From NCBI RefSeq assembly GCF_003173035.1, contig NZ_QGLE01000005.1:221690-285689 (forward strand): a stretch of 64,000 bases of DNA, written 5' to 3'. This DNA is from Zavarzinia aquatilis. Its GTDB lineage: Bacteria; Pseudomonadota; Alphaproteobacteria; Zavarziniales; Zavarziniaceae. A program made the position numbers and the translations under genes. Positions 16,337 through 24,470 of this stretch are shown here, piece after piece. Position 1 is the stretch's first letter, and each line of letters starts with the position of its first letter. Below the pieces are notes generated by a model. It was not told the DNA's origin and did not search any database. It saw nothing but the letters and a program-made list of their open reading frames with translations.

Positions 16337-16398
16337 AGAGAAAGTCCTTGCCAGATCAAGGGCTTGGGACAAATCTCGGTGGGCAAGCCCTGCCGCCG

Positions 16399-16413
16399 CG
16401 GCAAGAATTGCCG
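16399..16413. promoter_or_regulatory. Putative FlbD/ftr-type dyad between flgI and fliX
   Basis: CGGCAA-GAA-TTGCCG is a perfect dyad with 6-bp arms and a 3-bp centre, about 75 bp upstream of the flgI sigma-54 promoter. It is also 77 bp before the fliX start codon, so one bound protein could activate flgI and repress fliX. Confidence 0.6.
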
Positions 16414-16427
16414 GCCGATCCCTCGTC

Positions 16428-16443
16428 TTCAGGGCTTGTTAAC
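16428..16443 (+). promoter_or_regulatory. Possible CtrA site upstream of fliX
   Basis: TTCA-N7-TTAAC matches the CtrA consensus TTAA-N7-TTAAC at eight of nine fixed positions and lies 47 bp before the fliX start codon. Caulobacter fliX is a CtrA-dependent class II gene. A related GCTTGTTAA stretch occurs before fliL at 22675-22683, but its left half-site is poor. Confidence 0.4.
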
Positions 16444-16489
16444 GCTGTGCGCGCCAGGATGGCGGGCAGGAAAGGCATCAGGGCCCAGG

Positions 16490-16900
16490 ATGAAGATCGA
16501 CGGCAACGGCAGAATCGGCGGACCGGCGGCGACCGGCGCCCGGCGGGGTGCGCGCGCCGGCCAGGGTGGCTTTTCCCTGGGCGATGCCGAGGAAACTTCG
16601 GCCGCGGGCGGTTTATCGGGCGCGGGGCCGGTCGGTGGGGTCGGCGCGCTCTTCGCCTTGCAGGAGGTCGATGCCGATGGCGAACGGCGCCGGGCGGCCA
16701 AGCGCGGCAACGACCTGCTGGACCAGCTGGAGGAACTGAAACTCGGTCTTCTGTTCGGTCATTTCCCGAAAGAGAAGCTGCAGAATCTCCTCGCCATGGT
16801 GCGCGGGCGGCAGGAGCGGATCGCCGATCCGCGACTCGCGGGCGTGCTGGCGGATATCGAATTGCGGGCGGAAGTGGAGCTCGCCAAGCTCGGCTTTTGA
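16490..16900 (+). CDS. fliX: Flagellar assembly regulator FliX
   Basis: The 136-residue protein starts MKIDGNGRIGG. It has a Gly/Ala-rich N-terminal half and a conserved helical C-terminus with LLDQLEELKLGLLFG and PRLAGVLADIELRAEVELAK, typical of FliX. FliX partners with FlbD: it couples completion of the basal body to sigma-54-dependent late flagellar transcription. Its divergent position from flgI is the same as in Caulobacter. A CtrA-like site and a FlbD-type dyad lie in the shared intergenic region. flbD itself is not in the window. Confidence 0.9.
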   Translation: MKIDGNGRIGGPAATGARRGARAGQGGFSLGDAEETSAAGGLSGAGPVGGVGALFALQEVDADGERRRAAKRGNDLLDQLEELKLGLLFGHFPKEKLQNLLAMVRGRQERIADPRLAGVLADIELRAEVELAKLGF

Positions 16901-16964
16901 GCGCGGCGTCGCCGATCTGTCCTAAATCTCTGGAAATGCTCGGTTTTTATTGCTAAGGCCGGGC

Positions 16965-16992
16965 TTGAACACAAGGCGGTCGCTGCTATACT
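16965..16992 (+). promoter_or_regulatory. Sigma-70-type promoter of dksA
   Basis: TTGAAC (16965-16970) and TATACT (16987-16992) are spaced by 16 bp, a near-consensus housekeeping promoter. The expected start is near 16999, giving a leader of roughly 20-35 bases before dksA. Confidence 0.7.
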
Positions 16993-17032
16993 CCGCCCGC
17001 CTTGCGGCATAGCATCGTGCATGAGGGATGGC

Positions 17033-17449
17033 ATGGGAGCAGAGTTGCCGCCGGATTATCGTCCGAGCGAAGACGAAGAGTTCATGAACCCGCGCCAGCG
17101 AGAATACTTCAGGCGCAAACTCGTGGCTTGGCGTGAAGAAATTCTGCGGGAAAGTCAGGAAACCCTGCTGCATCTGCAGGAGGACACGGTGGCCGAACCC
17201 GATCTGGCCGACCGCGCCTCTGCCGAATCCGAACGGGCGCTGGAGCTGCGCACCCGCGACCGTCAGCGCAAGCTGATCGGCAAGATCGACGCGGCGCTGC
17301 GCCGGATCGAGGATGGCGAATACGGCTATTGCGAGGAGACGGGCGATCCGATCAGCCTGCGTCGCCTCGACGCCCGGCCGATCGCCACCCTGTCGATCGA
17401 AGCGCAGGAGCGGCACGAGCGGCGCGAGAAAACCTATCGGGACGACTGA
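17033..17449 (+). CDS. dksA: RNA polymerase-binding transcription factor DksA
   Basis: The 138-residue protein has the coiled-coil (about residues 25-95) and a C-terminal globular end with GYCEETGDPISLRRLDARP. Enteric DksA uses four zinc cysteines; here only one remains, in the CEET position, and the others are replaced (Thr, and no C-terminal CxxC). This is the alphaproteobacterial form, which folds without zinc or with altered binding. It modulates RNA polymerase with ppGpp. ATG 17033 is preferred over ATG 17021 because GAGGG lies five bases before it. A sigma-70-type promoter lies just upstream. It converges on the RTX gene. Confidence 0.93.
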   Translation: MGAELPPDYRPSEDEEFMNPRQREYFRRKLVAWREEILRESQETLLHLQEDTVAEPDLADRASAESERALELRTRDRQRKLIGKIDAALRRIEDGEYGYCEETGDPISLRRLDARPIATLSIEAQERHERREKTYRDD

Positions 17450-17480
17450 AGCCGTCCCGGCGGCTCTGGCGAAGGAATTC

Positions 17481-17506
17481 GGGCGCCTCTCTCGCGAGAG
17501 GCGCCC
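17481..17506. terminator. Bidirectional hairpin between dksA and the RTX gene
   Basis: An 11-bp perfect stem GGGCGCCTCTC (17481-17491 with 17496-17506) closes a 4-base loop. It lies between the dksA stop and the stop of the convergent RTX gene and can serve both strands. Confidence 0.75.
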
Positions 17507-17514
17507 GTTCCATT

Positions 17515-19527
17515 TCAGACGAAGAGAAAATCCGAGGCGTCGACATCCGCCGCGTGGACGCCGCGCAGGATGATCATGTCGCCGGCCCCGAAGTCGATCA
17601 CCGTGCGCGAGCCCTGGTCGATCACGGTCAGCGCGTCGAAATCGGCGGCGAGGGCGGTCGAAATTTCGATGGTGTCGTGGCCGTTGGCGAAACGGGCGAT
17701 GGTGTCGCGGCCGAAGCCGGCAGCATCGAAGACGAATGTATCGCCGCCGCCGCCGCCGATCAGCAGGTCGTCACCCGCCCCGCCGTTCAGGACATCGTCG
17801 CCGAGCCGGGCCTGAAGGCGGTCCGCGCCAGCGCCGCCGGTGATGTCGACCCCGCCGCCAGCGCCGCTGCGCGAGGCGATGCTCAGGTCCGTCGTCAACT
17901 GGCCGAAGTCGGCGGTGAAACCGTCGCCGACCACGATCCGCTCAACGTCGACGATGCTGCCGGCGCCGAAAATGGCATCGGAATTGACGATCAGCGTGTC
18001 GCGGCCGTCGCCGCCATCGGCCAGGGCGGGGTTGCCTGTCAGGGTGAGGATGTCGTCGCCCGTGCCGCCTTTCAGTGTGTCGAAATGGGCGCCGTGCAGC
18101 CGGTCGTTACCGCCACCGCCCGCCAGTGTGTTGGGGCCGGCGTCGCCGATCAGCGTGTCGGCCTGGTCGGTGCCCGTGACGTTCTGGAAATGGGCGATGC
18201 CATCCGTGCCCGTGGCGGCCCCTAGTGCGAGTCTGACGACGACACCGGTCGACCAGCCGTCGTAGACGAGACTGTTGATGCCGCCGCCGCCGTCGGACAG
18301 GCCGGTGATCACCGAAGTCTCGCCCAGGGTCAGGGTATTGTCGCCGTCGCCGAACAGGATCGCCGTGCCGTTGCCGCCGGTGATCGTGCCGTTGTTGGTC
18401 ACGCTGTCGGCGAAGGCACTGACCAGCTTGATGGCTTCGAGGGCGGTGCCTTCGATGGTGCCGTCGTTGGTGATCGTGGTCATGGCATGGGCATTCCCGC
18501 GCGAGCTGTCGTCGACCAGGATGCCGATGCCGGCGCCGATGATCGTGGCGCCCGTGTGATTGGTGATGGTGCCGCCGCCGGCCGCGATGCCCTCGCTCGT
18601 GTTGGCGAAACCGTCGGAGCCATGGCCGCCAGCCCCGGTGCCCTGAATCAGGCCATAGTTGACGATGGTTGCCGCGAAATCGAAGTCGATACCGTCGCCG
18701 TCGCCGTCGGGCGTGCCGTCGGGGGTGCCGCCAGCGCCGTCGCTGTTCACGTCCGAGGCGGGATCGTTGCTGAAGGCGCCGGTGATCGTGCCGTAGTTGG
18801 TGACGCTGCCCGCGCCGTCCGAGCCGACGCCCGAGCCATTGCGCCCGGTGATGGTGGCGCCGGCTTCGTTGGTGACCGTGATGTAACCGGCGACGCCATT
18901 GTCGCCCGCGTTGATGCCGTGGCGGTCGGCGGAAATGTCACCGCCGGTCTTGTTGGTCAGCGTGCCGCCGAAGGCGCGGAAATCGACGCCGTCGGTGCTG
19001 GCGGTGAAGCCGGCCGTGGTGCCGCCGTTGATCGTGCCGCTGTTGGTGATGACCGCGCCCGAGCCGGTGCGGATGGCATCGTTGGCGCCCGACGAAATGG
19101 TGCCGGTGTTGCCGATGATGACGGTCACGCCTTCCGCCGAGGCGAAGTCGACCGCCTGGCCGCTCGTCGAGGTGATGCTGCCGGCATTGGTCAGGGCGAT
19201 GTTGCCCGCGGTGATCGACGACTGGATCTGCAGCGCGTCGTCGGCCGACCGGATCACGCCGCCCGCCTCGTTGGTGATCTCGGCGGTGAAGCTGGTGCCG
19301 ACGCCGGAATCGATGCGGATGGCGCGGCCACCAGCGGCGGTATTCTCGATGGTCCCCGAATTGTCGATGACGGCGTTGGTGGTCGCGCCGGTGAAGCGCA
19401 CCGACTGGGCATTGGCCGAGACCGAGATGGCGCCGGTCGCCTCGACCGTCAGGTTGTCGACGGCGGCATCGCTCATGTCGAGGCGCGTCGTGCGCGTGTT
19501 GCCGGCGGTAATCGTCAGGCTGCTCAT
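17515..19527 (-). CDS. Large secreted beta-helix / RTX-type protein
   Basis: The 670-residue protein has no Sec signal. Residues 1-430 are short imperfect repeats of the type (I/V)TNxGTI, suggesting a right-handed beta-helix like filamentous adhesins. The last 220 or so residues contain Ca2+-binding nonapeptide-like GGxGND motifs (GGGGNDRLHG, GGAGDDLLIG). The chain ends DASDFLFV, an uncleaved type I secretion signal very like the SSDFVFV end of the RTX protein at 41936. Secretion by a type I system is inferred; no HlyB/HlyD genes are here. It lies 124 bp after flgH and behind a strong hairpin, so it is probably separately transcribed. Function is unknown; surface attachment is a guess. Confidence 0.85.
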   Translation of the reverse strand: MSSLTITAGNTRTTRLDMSDAAVDNLTVEATGAISVSANAQSVRFTGATTNAVIDNSGTIENTAAGGRAIRIDSGVGTSFTAEITNEAGGVIRSADDALQIQSSITAGNIALTNAGSITSTSGQAVDFASAEGVTVIIGNTGTISSGANDAIRTGSGAVITNSGTINGGTTAGFTASTDGVDFRAFGGTLTNKTGGDISADRHGINAGDNGVAGYITVTNEAGATITGRNGSGVGSDGAGSVTNYGTITGAFSNDPASDVNSDGAGGTPDGTPDGDGDGIDFDFAATIVNYGLIQGTGAGGHGSDGFANTSEGIAAGGGTITNHTGATIIGAGIGILVDDSSRGNAHAMTTITNDGTIEGTALEAIKLVSAFADSVTNNGTITGGNGTAILFGDGDNTLTLGETSVITGLSDGGGGINSLVYDGWSTGVVVRLALGAATGTDGIAHFQNVTGTDQADTLIGDAGPNTLAGGGGNDRLHGAHFDTLKGGTGDDILTLTGNPALADGGDGRDTLIVNSDAIFGAGSIVDVERIVVGDGFTADFGQLTTDLSIASRSGAGGGVDITGGAGADRLQARLGDDVLNGGAGDDLLIGGGGGDTFVFDAAGFGRDTIARFANGHDTIEISTALAADFDALTVIDQGSRTVIDFGAGDMIILRGVHAADVDASDFLFV

Positions 19528-19614
19528 CCGTGTTCCCCTGCTGCCTTATGCAATGGGGCTGGCTAGCACACGGATGGCGTGGGAATTCTTGCGGTTCGGT
19601 GACGATTGGAAGAC

Positions 19615-19643
19615 GGGGTGCCTTCGCTCCTCGAAGGCACCCC
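19615..19643 (-). terminator. Hairpin after flgH
   Basis: A 12-bp perfect stem GGGGTGCCTTCG (19615-19626 with 19632-19643) with a 5-base loop lies 9 bp after the flgH stop. It probably ends the flgFGAH transcript, although only a weak pyrimidine tract follows. Confidence 0.75.
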
Positions 19644-19651
19644 GGGGGGGA

Positions 19652-20407
19652 TCAGAAGGGCAGGATGGCGTCCAGGACCTGCTGGCCGTAGCGCGGCTGC
19701 TGCATGTCGGTGATCTGGCCGCGGCCGCCGTAGGAAATGCGGGCTTCGGCGATCTGCGTGTGCTTGATCGTGTTGGCGGCGGTGATGTCCGACGGGCGGA
19801 CGATGCCGGCGATCAGCAATTCGCGCACCTCGTTGTTCACGCGCACTTCCTGCCGGCCCTGGATCACCAGATTGCCGTTGGGCAGGATCTGGGTGACCAC
19901 GGCGGCGATGGTCATCTTCACCGCTTCCGAGCGTTTGATCGTGCCATTGCCGGTCGACGAGGTGCCGGAATTCAGGTCGACCGCGCCGCTCGGATTGTAA
20001 CCGGCGGGCAGGGCGGCACCGGCGACGCTGGTCTCGAGCCCGAACAGGCCGCCGAGGCCGAGGTTCTCGGTCGAATCCCGGGTGCGGGCGGTCTGGTTCT
20101 GCACGTCGGCCTGTTCGTCGATGTCGATGGCGACGGTCAGGATGTCGCCGACGCGGGCGGCCCGGTTGTCCTTGAAGAAGGCGCGCGAGCCCTGCTGCCA
20201 CAGGCTGGCCGAGACGCCGGAGTTCATGCCCGGATCGTTCGGCATCGGCAGGCTGACCGGCGTATAGCCCGGGGTCGCGGTCGGGTTCTGGATCGGGGTC
20301 AGGGGCGGGGCTTCGCCGATGCGGCTCATGCGCTCCTGGAAGCCGGAGCAGGCACCAAGGCTGCAGGCGGCGGCGGCGACGAGGGCGATGCGGATGAAGC
20401 GGTTCAT
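19652..20407 (-). CDS. flgH: Flagellar L-ring protein FlgH
   Basis: The 251-residue lipoprotein has a lipobox LGAC with the lipidated Cys20. Conserved parts include LWQQGSRAFFKDNRAARVGDIL and the C-terminal RPSDITAANTIKHTQIAEARI followed by YGGRGQI. It forms the outer-membrane L ring. It is last in flgF-flgG-flgA-flgH and starts 30 bp after flgA. The position after flgA and upstream of a hairpin makes it the end of the transcript. Confidence 0.96.
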   Translation of the reverse strand: MNRFIRIALVAAAACSLGACSGFQERMSRIGEAPPLTPIQNPTATPGYTPVSLPMPNDPGMNSGVSASLWQQGSRAFFKDNRAARVGDILTVAIDIDEQADVQNQTARTRDSTENLGLGGLFGLETSVAGAALPAGYNPSGAVDLNSGTSSTGNGTIKRSEAVKMTIAAVVTQILPNGNLVIQGRQEVRVNNEVRELLIAGIVRPSDITAANTIKHTQIAEARISYGGRGQITDMQQPRYGQQVLDAILPF

Positions 20408-20437
20408 GATGGCGGCCTTCTGGCGGATCGTTTCGGA

Positions 20438-20935
20438 TTACATCTCGGAGGGGACGGCGGCGAAGATCGGCTGGGCTGCGACGGGAACCGCCGCTTCGCC
20501 CGGGCCGCTGACCACCGCCTGGACGACGCGGTTGGACGTGAGGTTCATCACCCGGATCACCTCGCCCATGGCGCCCTGTTCGATCGCTTTCGCCGTGGTC
20601 GACAGCTCGATGCCCGGCATGGAGACGCGGACGGTCACGAGGCTGCCCTTGACGACCAGGATCGGCTGGCGCACTTCCGACAGGGAGACGGGACGGCCGG
20701 CGCGCAGCGGCTTGCGCGCCGCCATGCCGATCAGCTGGTCGGCGCTGTCCGCCGTGTTGGCGGGAAGATTGCCGGTGACGGCGGCCTCGGTCAGGTCGTC
20801 GGCGGTCACGACCTCGCCGGTGGCGATGTCGCGCAGCAGGACGGGGACGGTGGCGCCCGCCTCTTCGGCCTTCACCGGGACGGCGAGACCGAAGGCGAGG
20901 AACCACAGCATCATGCCAATGGCGATGCGGATCAT
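20438..20935 (-). CDS. flgA: Flagellar basal body P-ring formation protein FlgA
   Basis: The 165-residue protein has a Sec signal peptide (cleavage near VKA-EE) and a SAF-like domain: VPVLLRDIATGEVVTADDL, then ARKPLRAGRPV and LVTVRVSMPGIELSTTAKAI. FlgA is the periplasmic chaperone that helps FlgI assemble into the P ring. It is a short family member, typical for alphaproteobacteria, with the N-terminal lobe reduced. It sits 12 bp after flgG and 30 bp before flgH. The final methionine is the last codon, which is a small oddity. Confidence 0.93.
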   Translation of the reverse strand: MIRIAIGMMLWFLAFGLAVPVKAEEAGATVPVLLRDIATGEVVTADDLTEAAVTGNLPANTADSADQLIGMAARKPLRAGRPVSLSEVRQPILVVKGSLVTVRVSMPGIELSTTAKAIEQGAMGEVIRVMNLTSNRVVQAVVSGPGEAAVPVAAQPIFAAVPSEM

Positions 20936-20947
20936 GGCGGCTCTCCC

Positions 20948-21733
20948 TTAGCGGAGCTGGGTGATCGTCTGCAGCATCTCGTCGGATGCCGTGATCACCT
21001 TGGAGTTGAGTTCATAGGCACGCTGGGCCGAGATCAGGTTGGTGATCTCCTGCACCGGGTTGACATTCGCCGCCTCGACATAGCCCTGCAGCAGGGTGCC
21101 GAAGCCCTCGTCGCCCGGCAGGCCGACGGTCGCCGTGCCCGAGGCCGGGGTTTCGAGGAAGAGGTTGTCGCCGGTGGCGGCGAGGCCCGCCGGATTGATG
21201 AAAGTGGCGAGGTCGAGCTGGCCGACCACCTGGGGATTGACCTGGTTGGGCAGGGTGACCGCGACTTCACCGGTCGCCGAGATGGCGACTTCGGTCGCGT
21301 TCTGCGGGATGACGATGCCGGGCTGTACCGTATAGCCGTCCTGGGTGACGATCTGGCCGTCGCCGTTCAGCTGGAAGGCGCCGGCCCGCGTGTAGGCTTC
21401 CTCGCCGCTGGGCAGCAGGACGCGGAAGTAGCCGCGGCCCTGGATCCCGAGGTCGTAGGTATTGTCGGTCGAGGTCATGTTGCCCTGGCCCATGATGCGG
21501 TAGACGGAGCCCGTCTTCACGCCGGTGCCGAGCTGGATGCCGCTGGGGATGACCGTGCCGGCGTCCGACGAGGTCGTGCCCATGCGCTTGATGTTCTCGT
21601 AGAGCAGGTCCTGGAATTCGGCGCGCTGGCGCTTGAAGCCGGTCGTCGACATGTTGGCCAGGTTGTTCGAGATGACTTCGACATTCAGCTGCTGGGCCAA
21701 CATGCCGGTCGCGCCGATGGAAAGGCTGCGCAT
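20948..21733 (-). CDS. flgG: Flagellar distal rod protein FlgG
   Basis: The 261-residue protein matches FlgG length. The N-terminus has the rod/hook signature MLAQQLNVEVISNNLANMSTTG (residues 11-32) and the C-terminus ends QRAYELNSKVITASDEMLQTI. It builds the distal rod through the P and L rings. It starts 15 bp after flgF. No signal peptide is present, as expected for a flagellar type III substrate. Confidence 0.97.
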   Translation of the reverse strand: MRSLSIGATGMLAQQLNVEVISNNLANMSTTGFKRQRAEFQDLLYENIKRMGTTSSDAGTVIPSGIQLGTGVKTGSVYRIMGQGNMTSTDNTYDLGIQGRGYFRVLLPSGEEAYTRAGAFQLNGDGQIVTQDGYTVQPGIVIPQNATEVAISATGEVAVTLPNQVNPQVVGQLDLATFINPAGLAATGDNLFLETPASGTATVGLPGDEGFGTLLQGYVEAANVNPVQEITNLISAQRAYELNSKVITASDEMLQTITQLR

Positions 21734-21748
21734 GGGGATCTCCTCGAC

Positions 21749-22486
21749 TTAGCTCTGCTGGACCTTGCCCAGCCGCTGGATGGCGGTGCGCTTCAGGTCG
21801 TGATCTTCGGAAAGCAGGTTCTGCATGGTCTGGTAGCGGCGCTGCAGCTCGATCATGCGGGTGATTTCGACGACGGGCTGGACGTTCGATGCCTCGAGCA
21901 TGCCCTGCACCACGCGGGTCTCGGCGTCGGCCGGATTGGCCGTTACGCCCGCCGGGGCCTCGAACAGGCTTTCGCCCACTGTCTTCAGGCCCTGTTCGTT
22001 GTCGAAGCTGAACAGGCCGACCTTGCCGATCTGGGTGTCGCCCTGGGCGACCGTGCCGTCGGCGCTGACCACCGGGGTGCCCAGGGTCGGATCGTTCACG
22101 GTGATTTCGCCGCCGCCATCGTCCAGCAAGGGGTAACCCTCGCGGGTGACCAGCTTGCCGTCGGCGTCGAGGGTGAAATGGCCGTTGCGGGTGTAGCGGA
22201 TGCCGTCCGGCGTCTGCACCGACATGAAGCCCTTGCCGCTGAGCGCGAGGTCGAAGGGATTGTCCGTCGGCGTCATCACGCCCGGCCGGCTGTCGCGGGC
22301 GACGCCGAAATCGAGCACGAAGGAGACCGGCTGCTGCGGCCCCGCGTTCATCACATATTCCTGGAAGACCGGGCGGGCCGCGCGATAGGCCGTCGTGTTC
22401 AGATTGGCGATGTTGTTCGCGACGATGTCCATCTGGCGCTCCAGCACCATCTGCTGCGACAGGCCGACGTAAAGCGCGTTTTCCAT
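21749..22486 (-). CDS. flgF: Flagellar proximal rod protein FlgF
   Basis: The 245-residue protein has the rod-protein N-terminal motif MDIVANNIANLNTTAYRA and the C-terminal region PVVEITRMIELQRRYQTMQNLL. The length and the middle domain fit FlgF. It is the first gene of flgF-flgG-flgA-flgH, transcribed from the sigma-54 promoter at 22545-22560 and divergent from fliL. GGAGATCATGG context gives a ribosome binding site just before the ATG. Confidence 0.95.
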   Translation of the reverse strand: MENALYVGLSQQMVLERQMDIVANNIANLNTTAYRAARPVFQEYVMNAGPQQPVSFVLDFGVARDSRPGVMTPTDNPFDLALSGKGFMSVQTPDGIRYTRNGHFTLDADGKLVTREGYPLLDDGGGEITVNDPTLGTPVVSADGTVAQGDTQIGKVGLFSFDNEQGLKTVGESLFEAPAGVTANPADAETRVVQGMLEASNVQPVVEITRMIELQRRYQTMQNLLSEDHDLKRTAIQRLGKVQQS

Positions 22487-22544
22487 GATCTCCGGTCTCC
22501 TTTCTGCCGCCTGTGCATTCTGCTGCCGCGGTCGTCAGGACAGC

Positions 22545-22560
22545 TGCAGGTCGCGTGCCA
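22545..22560 (-). promoter_or_regulatory. Sigma-54 promoter of flgFGAH
   Basis: On the minus strand the sequence is TGGCACG-CGAC-CTGCA, identical to the flagellin promoter in both the -24 and -12 elements. It ends 58 bp before the flgF start codon, the same distance as in flagellin. Confidence 0.87.
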
Positions 22561-22635
22561 AGTGCGAAAGCCGCGGAAATCAAGGCTTTCCGCCCATTCG
22601 GGGAGTGGGCGCGGCGATTCCGGGGGGTCAGCTTT

Positions 22636-22656
22636 ACCCGGCAGAAGCTGCCGGGT
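22636..22656. promoter_or_regulatory. Putative FlbD/ftr-type dyad between flgF and fliL
   Basis: A perfect 9-bp-arm dyad, ACCCGGCAG-AAG-CTGCCGGGT, lies about 75 bp upstream of the flgF sigma-54 promoter and 84 bp before the fliL start. It is the longest and cleanest member of the set of three. Confidence 0.65.
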
Positions 22657-22740
22657 TCTCGTCCGATCACAACCGCTTGTTAAGGAAGATGGCCGTAAAT
22701 TCCCCTTCGAACCGAAGGCACTTCCGGAGTTTGGCCCCCG

Positions 22741-23331
22741 ATGGCAAGCAACGCGGCATCTCAGCAGGACCTCGACGCGCTGGTCAGCGGCCTGCCCGCG
22801 GGCGAGGCCGGCGCGGAAGGTGAGGGCGGCAAGGCGAAGAAGAAGGGCGGCAAGCTGAAGCTGCTGCTGATCGCGCTGCCGATTGTCCTGATCCTGGGGG
22901 GCGCGGGTGCCTATTTCGCCGGCCTGCTCGACCCGCTGCTCGGCAAGGGCGCGGAGGAGGGGGCGGCCGAAGGCGGCCACGCCGGTGCCGGGGCAGAAGC
23001 CGGCAACGCGGCCGAAGTCCGTCCCGATCCGATCTTCTTCGACATGCCCGATCTCCTCGTCAATCTCCACACCACGGGCAATCGCGCGGCCTATCTGAAG
23101 ATCAAGCTCTCGCTCCAGTTCAGCGACCCGGCGGTGACCGCGGTCCTGCAGAAAGTGCAGCCGCGCCTGATTGACAGTTTCCAGATCTATCTGCGCGAAC
23201 TCCGGCTCGAGGATCTCGAAGGCTCGGCCGGCCTGATGCGCCTCAAGGAAGAATTGCTGGCGCGGGCCAACCAGATGATGGCGCCCGCGGCGATCGACGA
23301 CGTCCTGTTCAAGGAAATGCTGGTGCAGTGA
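22741..23331 (+). CDS. fliL: Flagellar basal body-associated protein FliL
   Basis: The 196-residue protein has one transmembrane helix (about residues 40-62) after a Lys-rich stop-transfer segment, a Gly/Ala/Glu linker, and a periplasmic C-terminal domain with FFDMPDLLVNLHTTGNRAAYLKIKL typical of FliL. FliL sits around the stator and helps torque generation. Unusually, the short cytoplasmic N-terminus carries SQQDLDALVSGL (residues 7-18), which resembles the CheY-binding peptide of FliM. It is first in the fliL-fliM operon; its stop codon overlaps the fliM ATG (TGATG). Confidence 0.93.
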   Translation: MASNAASQQDLDALVSGLPAGEAGAEGEGGKAKKKGGKLKLLLIALPIVLILGGAGAYFAGLLDPLLGKGAEEGAAEGGHAGAGAEAGNAAEVRPDPIFFDMPDLLVNLHTTGNRAAYLKIKLSLQFSDPAVTAVLQKVQPRLIDSFQIYLRELRLEDLEGSAGLMRLKEELLARANQMMAPAAIDDVLFKEMLVQ

Positions 23332-24470
23332 TGGCGAACGAGACGGAAACCGGCGCTCCTGTCGATGAAGACGCCCTGGCGGCGGAATGGGCCGCCATGG
23401 CCGGCGGCGACGAGGCGGAAACCGGCGCGGCGGATGGTGCCGATGGCGTGCCGGATGACGAACTCGACGACGCGGCGCTCGCCAGCCAGTCCGGACGGGC
23501 GCTCAGTCAGGACGAGATCGACAGTCTGCTCGGCTTCGATTCGGTCGACAGCGGCGGCGGCACCCAGACCGGCATCCGCTCGATCATCAATTCCTCGCTG
23601 GTCTCTTATGGCCGGCTGCCCATGCTCGAAATCGTGTTCGACCGGCTGGTCCGCCTGCTCTCGACCTCGATGCGCAATTTCACCTCGGACAATGTCGAGG
23701 TGACGCTGGACAACATCACCTCGATCCGCTTCGGCGAATATCTGAACTCGATCCCGCTGCCGGCGATCCTGACCGTGTTCCGCGCCGTCGAATGGGACAA
23801 TTTCGGCCTGCTGACCGTCGAATCCAACCTGATCTATTCCATCGTCGACGTGCTGCTGGGCGGGCGCAAGGGCACCACGGCCATGCGCATCGAAGGCCGG
23901 CCCTATACGACGATCGAGCGTAACCTGGTCGAGCGCATGGTCCAGGTCGTGCTGAAGGACATGAAGACCGCCTTCGAGCCGCTGACCCCGGTCGACTTCA
24001 CCTTCGACCGGCTGGAGGTCAATCCGCGTTTCGCCACCATCGCGCGCGATGCCAATGCGGCGATCCTCGTCCGCCTGCGCGTCGACATGGAAGATCGCGG
24101 CGGCCGCATGGAGCTGGTGCTGCCCTATGCCACCATCGAACCCGTGCGCGAATTGCTGCTGCAGATGTTCATGGGCGAGAAATTCGGCCGGGACACCATC
24201 TGGGAAAGCCATCTCGCCAGCGAACTCTGGGCGACCGAAGTGCAGATCGACGCGGTGCTGGACGAGCAGATCATGAACCTCGGCGATGTCATGCACCTGC
24301 AGGTCGGCCAGACCATCATGCTGAACTGCGCGCCGGATTCGCCGATCGAGCTGAAATGCGGCGGTATGCCGATGCTGCGCGGCCGCATGGGCCGGGTCGG
24401 CAACATGGTCGCGGTCAAGGTCGAACAATCGCTGATGAAGACGGGCAAGCAATCCGGGGGCAAGGCATGA
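23331..24470 (+). CDS. fliM: Flagellar motor switch protein FliM
   Basis: The 379-residue protein contains the CheY-binding motif LSQDEIDSLLGF at residues 58-69, displaced from its usual N-terminal position by a 57-residue acidic extension. The middle CheC-like domain (about 90-270) and the C-terminal SpoA domain (about 295-370) are present. FliM forms the C ring with FliG and FliN and switches rotation when CheY-P binds. The ATG overlaps the fliL stop; a GTG one codon earlier is the alternative. Its own stop overlaps the next ATG (ATGA). Confidence 0.96.
   Translation: MANETETGAPVDEDALAAEWAAMAGGDEAETGAADGADGVPDDELDDAALASQSGRALSQDEIDSLLGFDSVDSGGGTQTGIRSIINSSLVSYGRLPMLEIVFDRLVRLLSTSMRNFTSDNVEVTLDNITSIRFGEYLNSIPLPAILTVFRAVEWDNFGLLTVESNLIYSIVDVLLGGRKGTTAMRIEGRPYTTIERNLVERMVQVVLKDMKTAFEPLTPVDFTFDRLEVNPRFATIARDANAAILVRLRVDMEDRGGRMELVLPYATIEPVRELLLQMFMGEKFGRDTIWESHLASELWATEVQIDAVLDEQIMNLGDVMHLQVGQTIMLNCAPDSPIELKCGGMPMLRGRMGRVGNMVAVKVEQSLMKTGKQSGGKA

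Noticed and set aside
18899..22858. A 1319-codon plus-strand open frame
   Set aside because: It runs antisense to the RTX gene, flgH, flgA, flgG and flgF, all with strong domain evidence. Long antisense frames are expected in GC-rich DNA.
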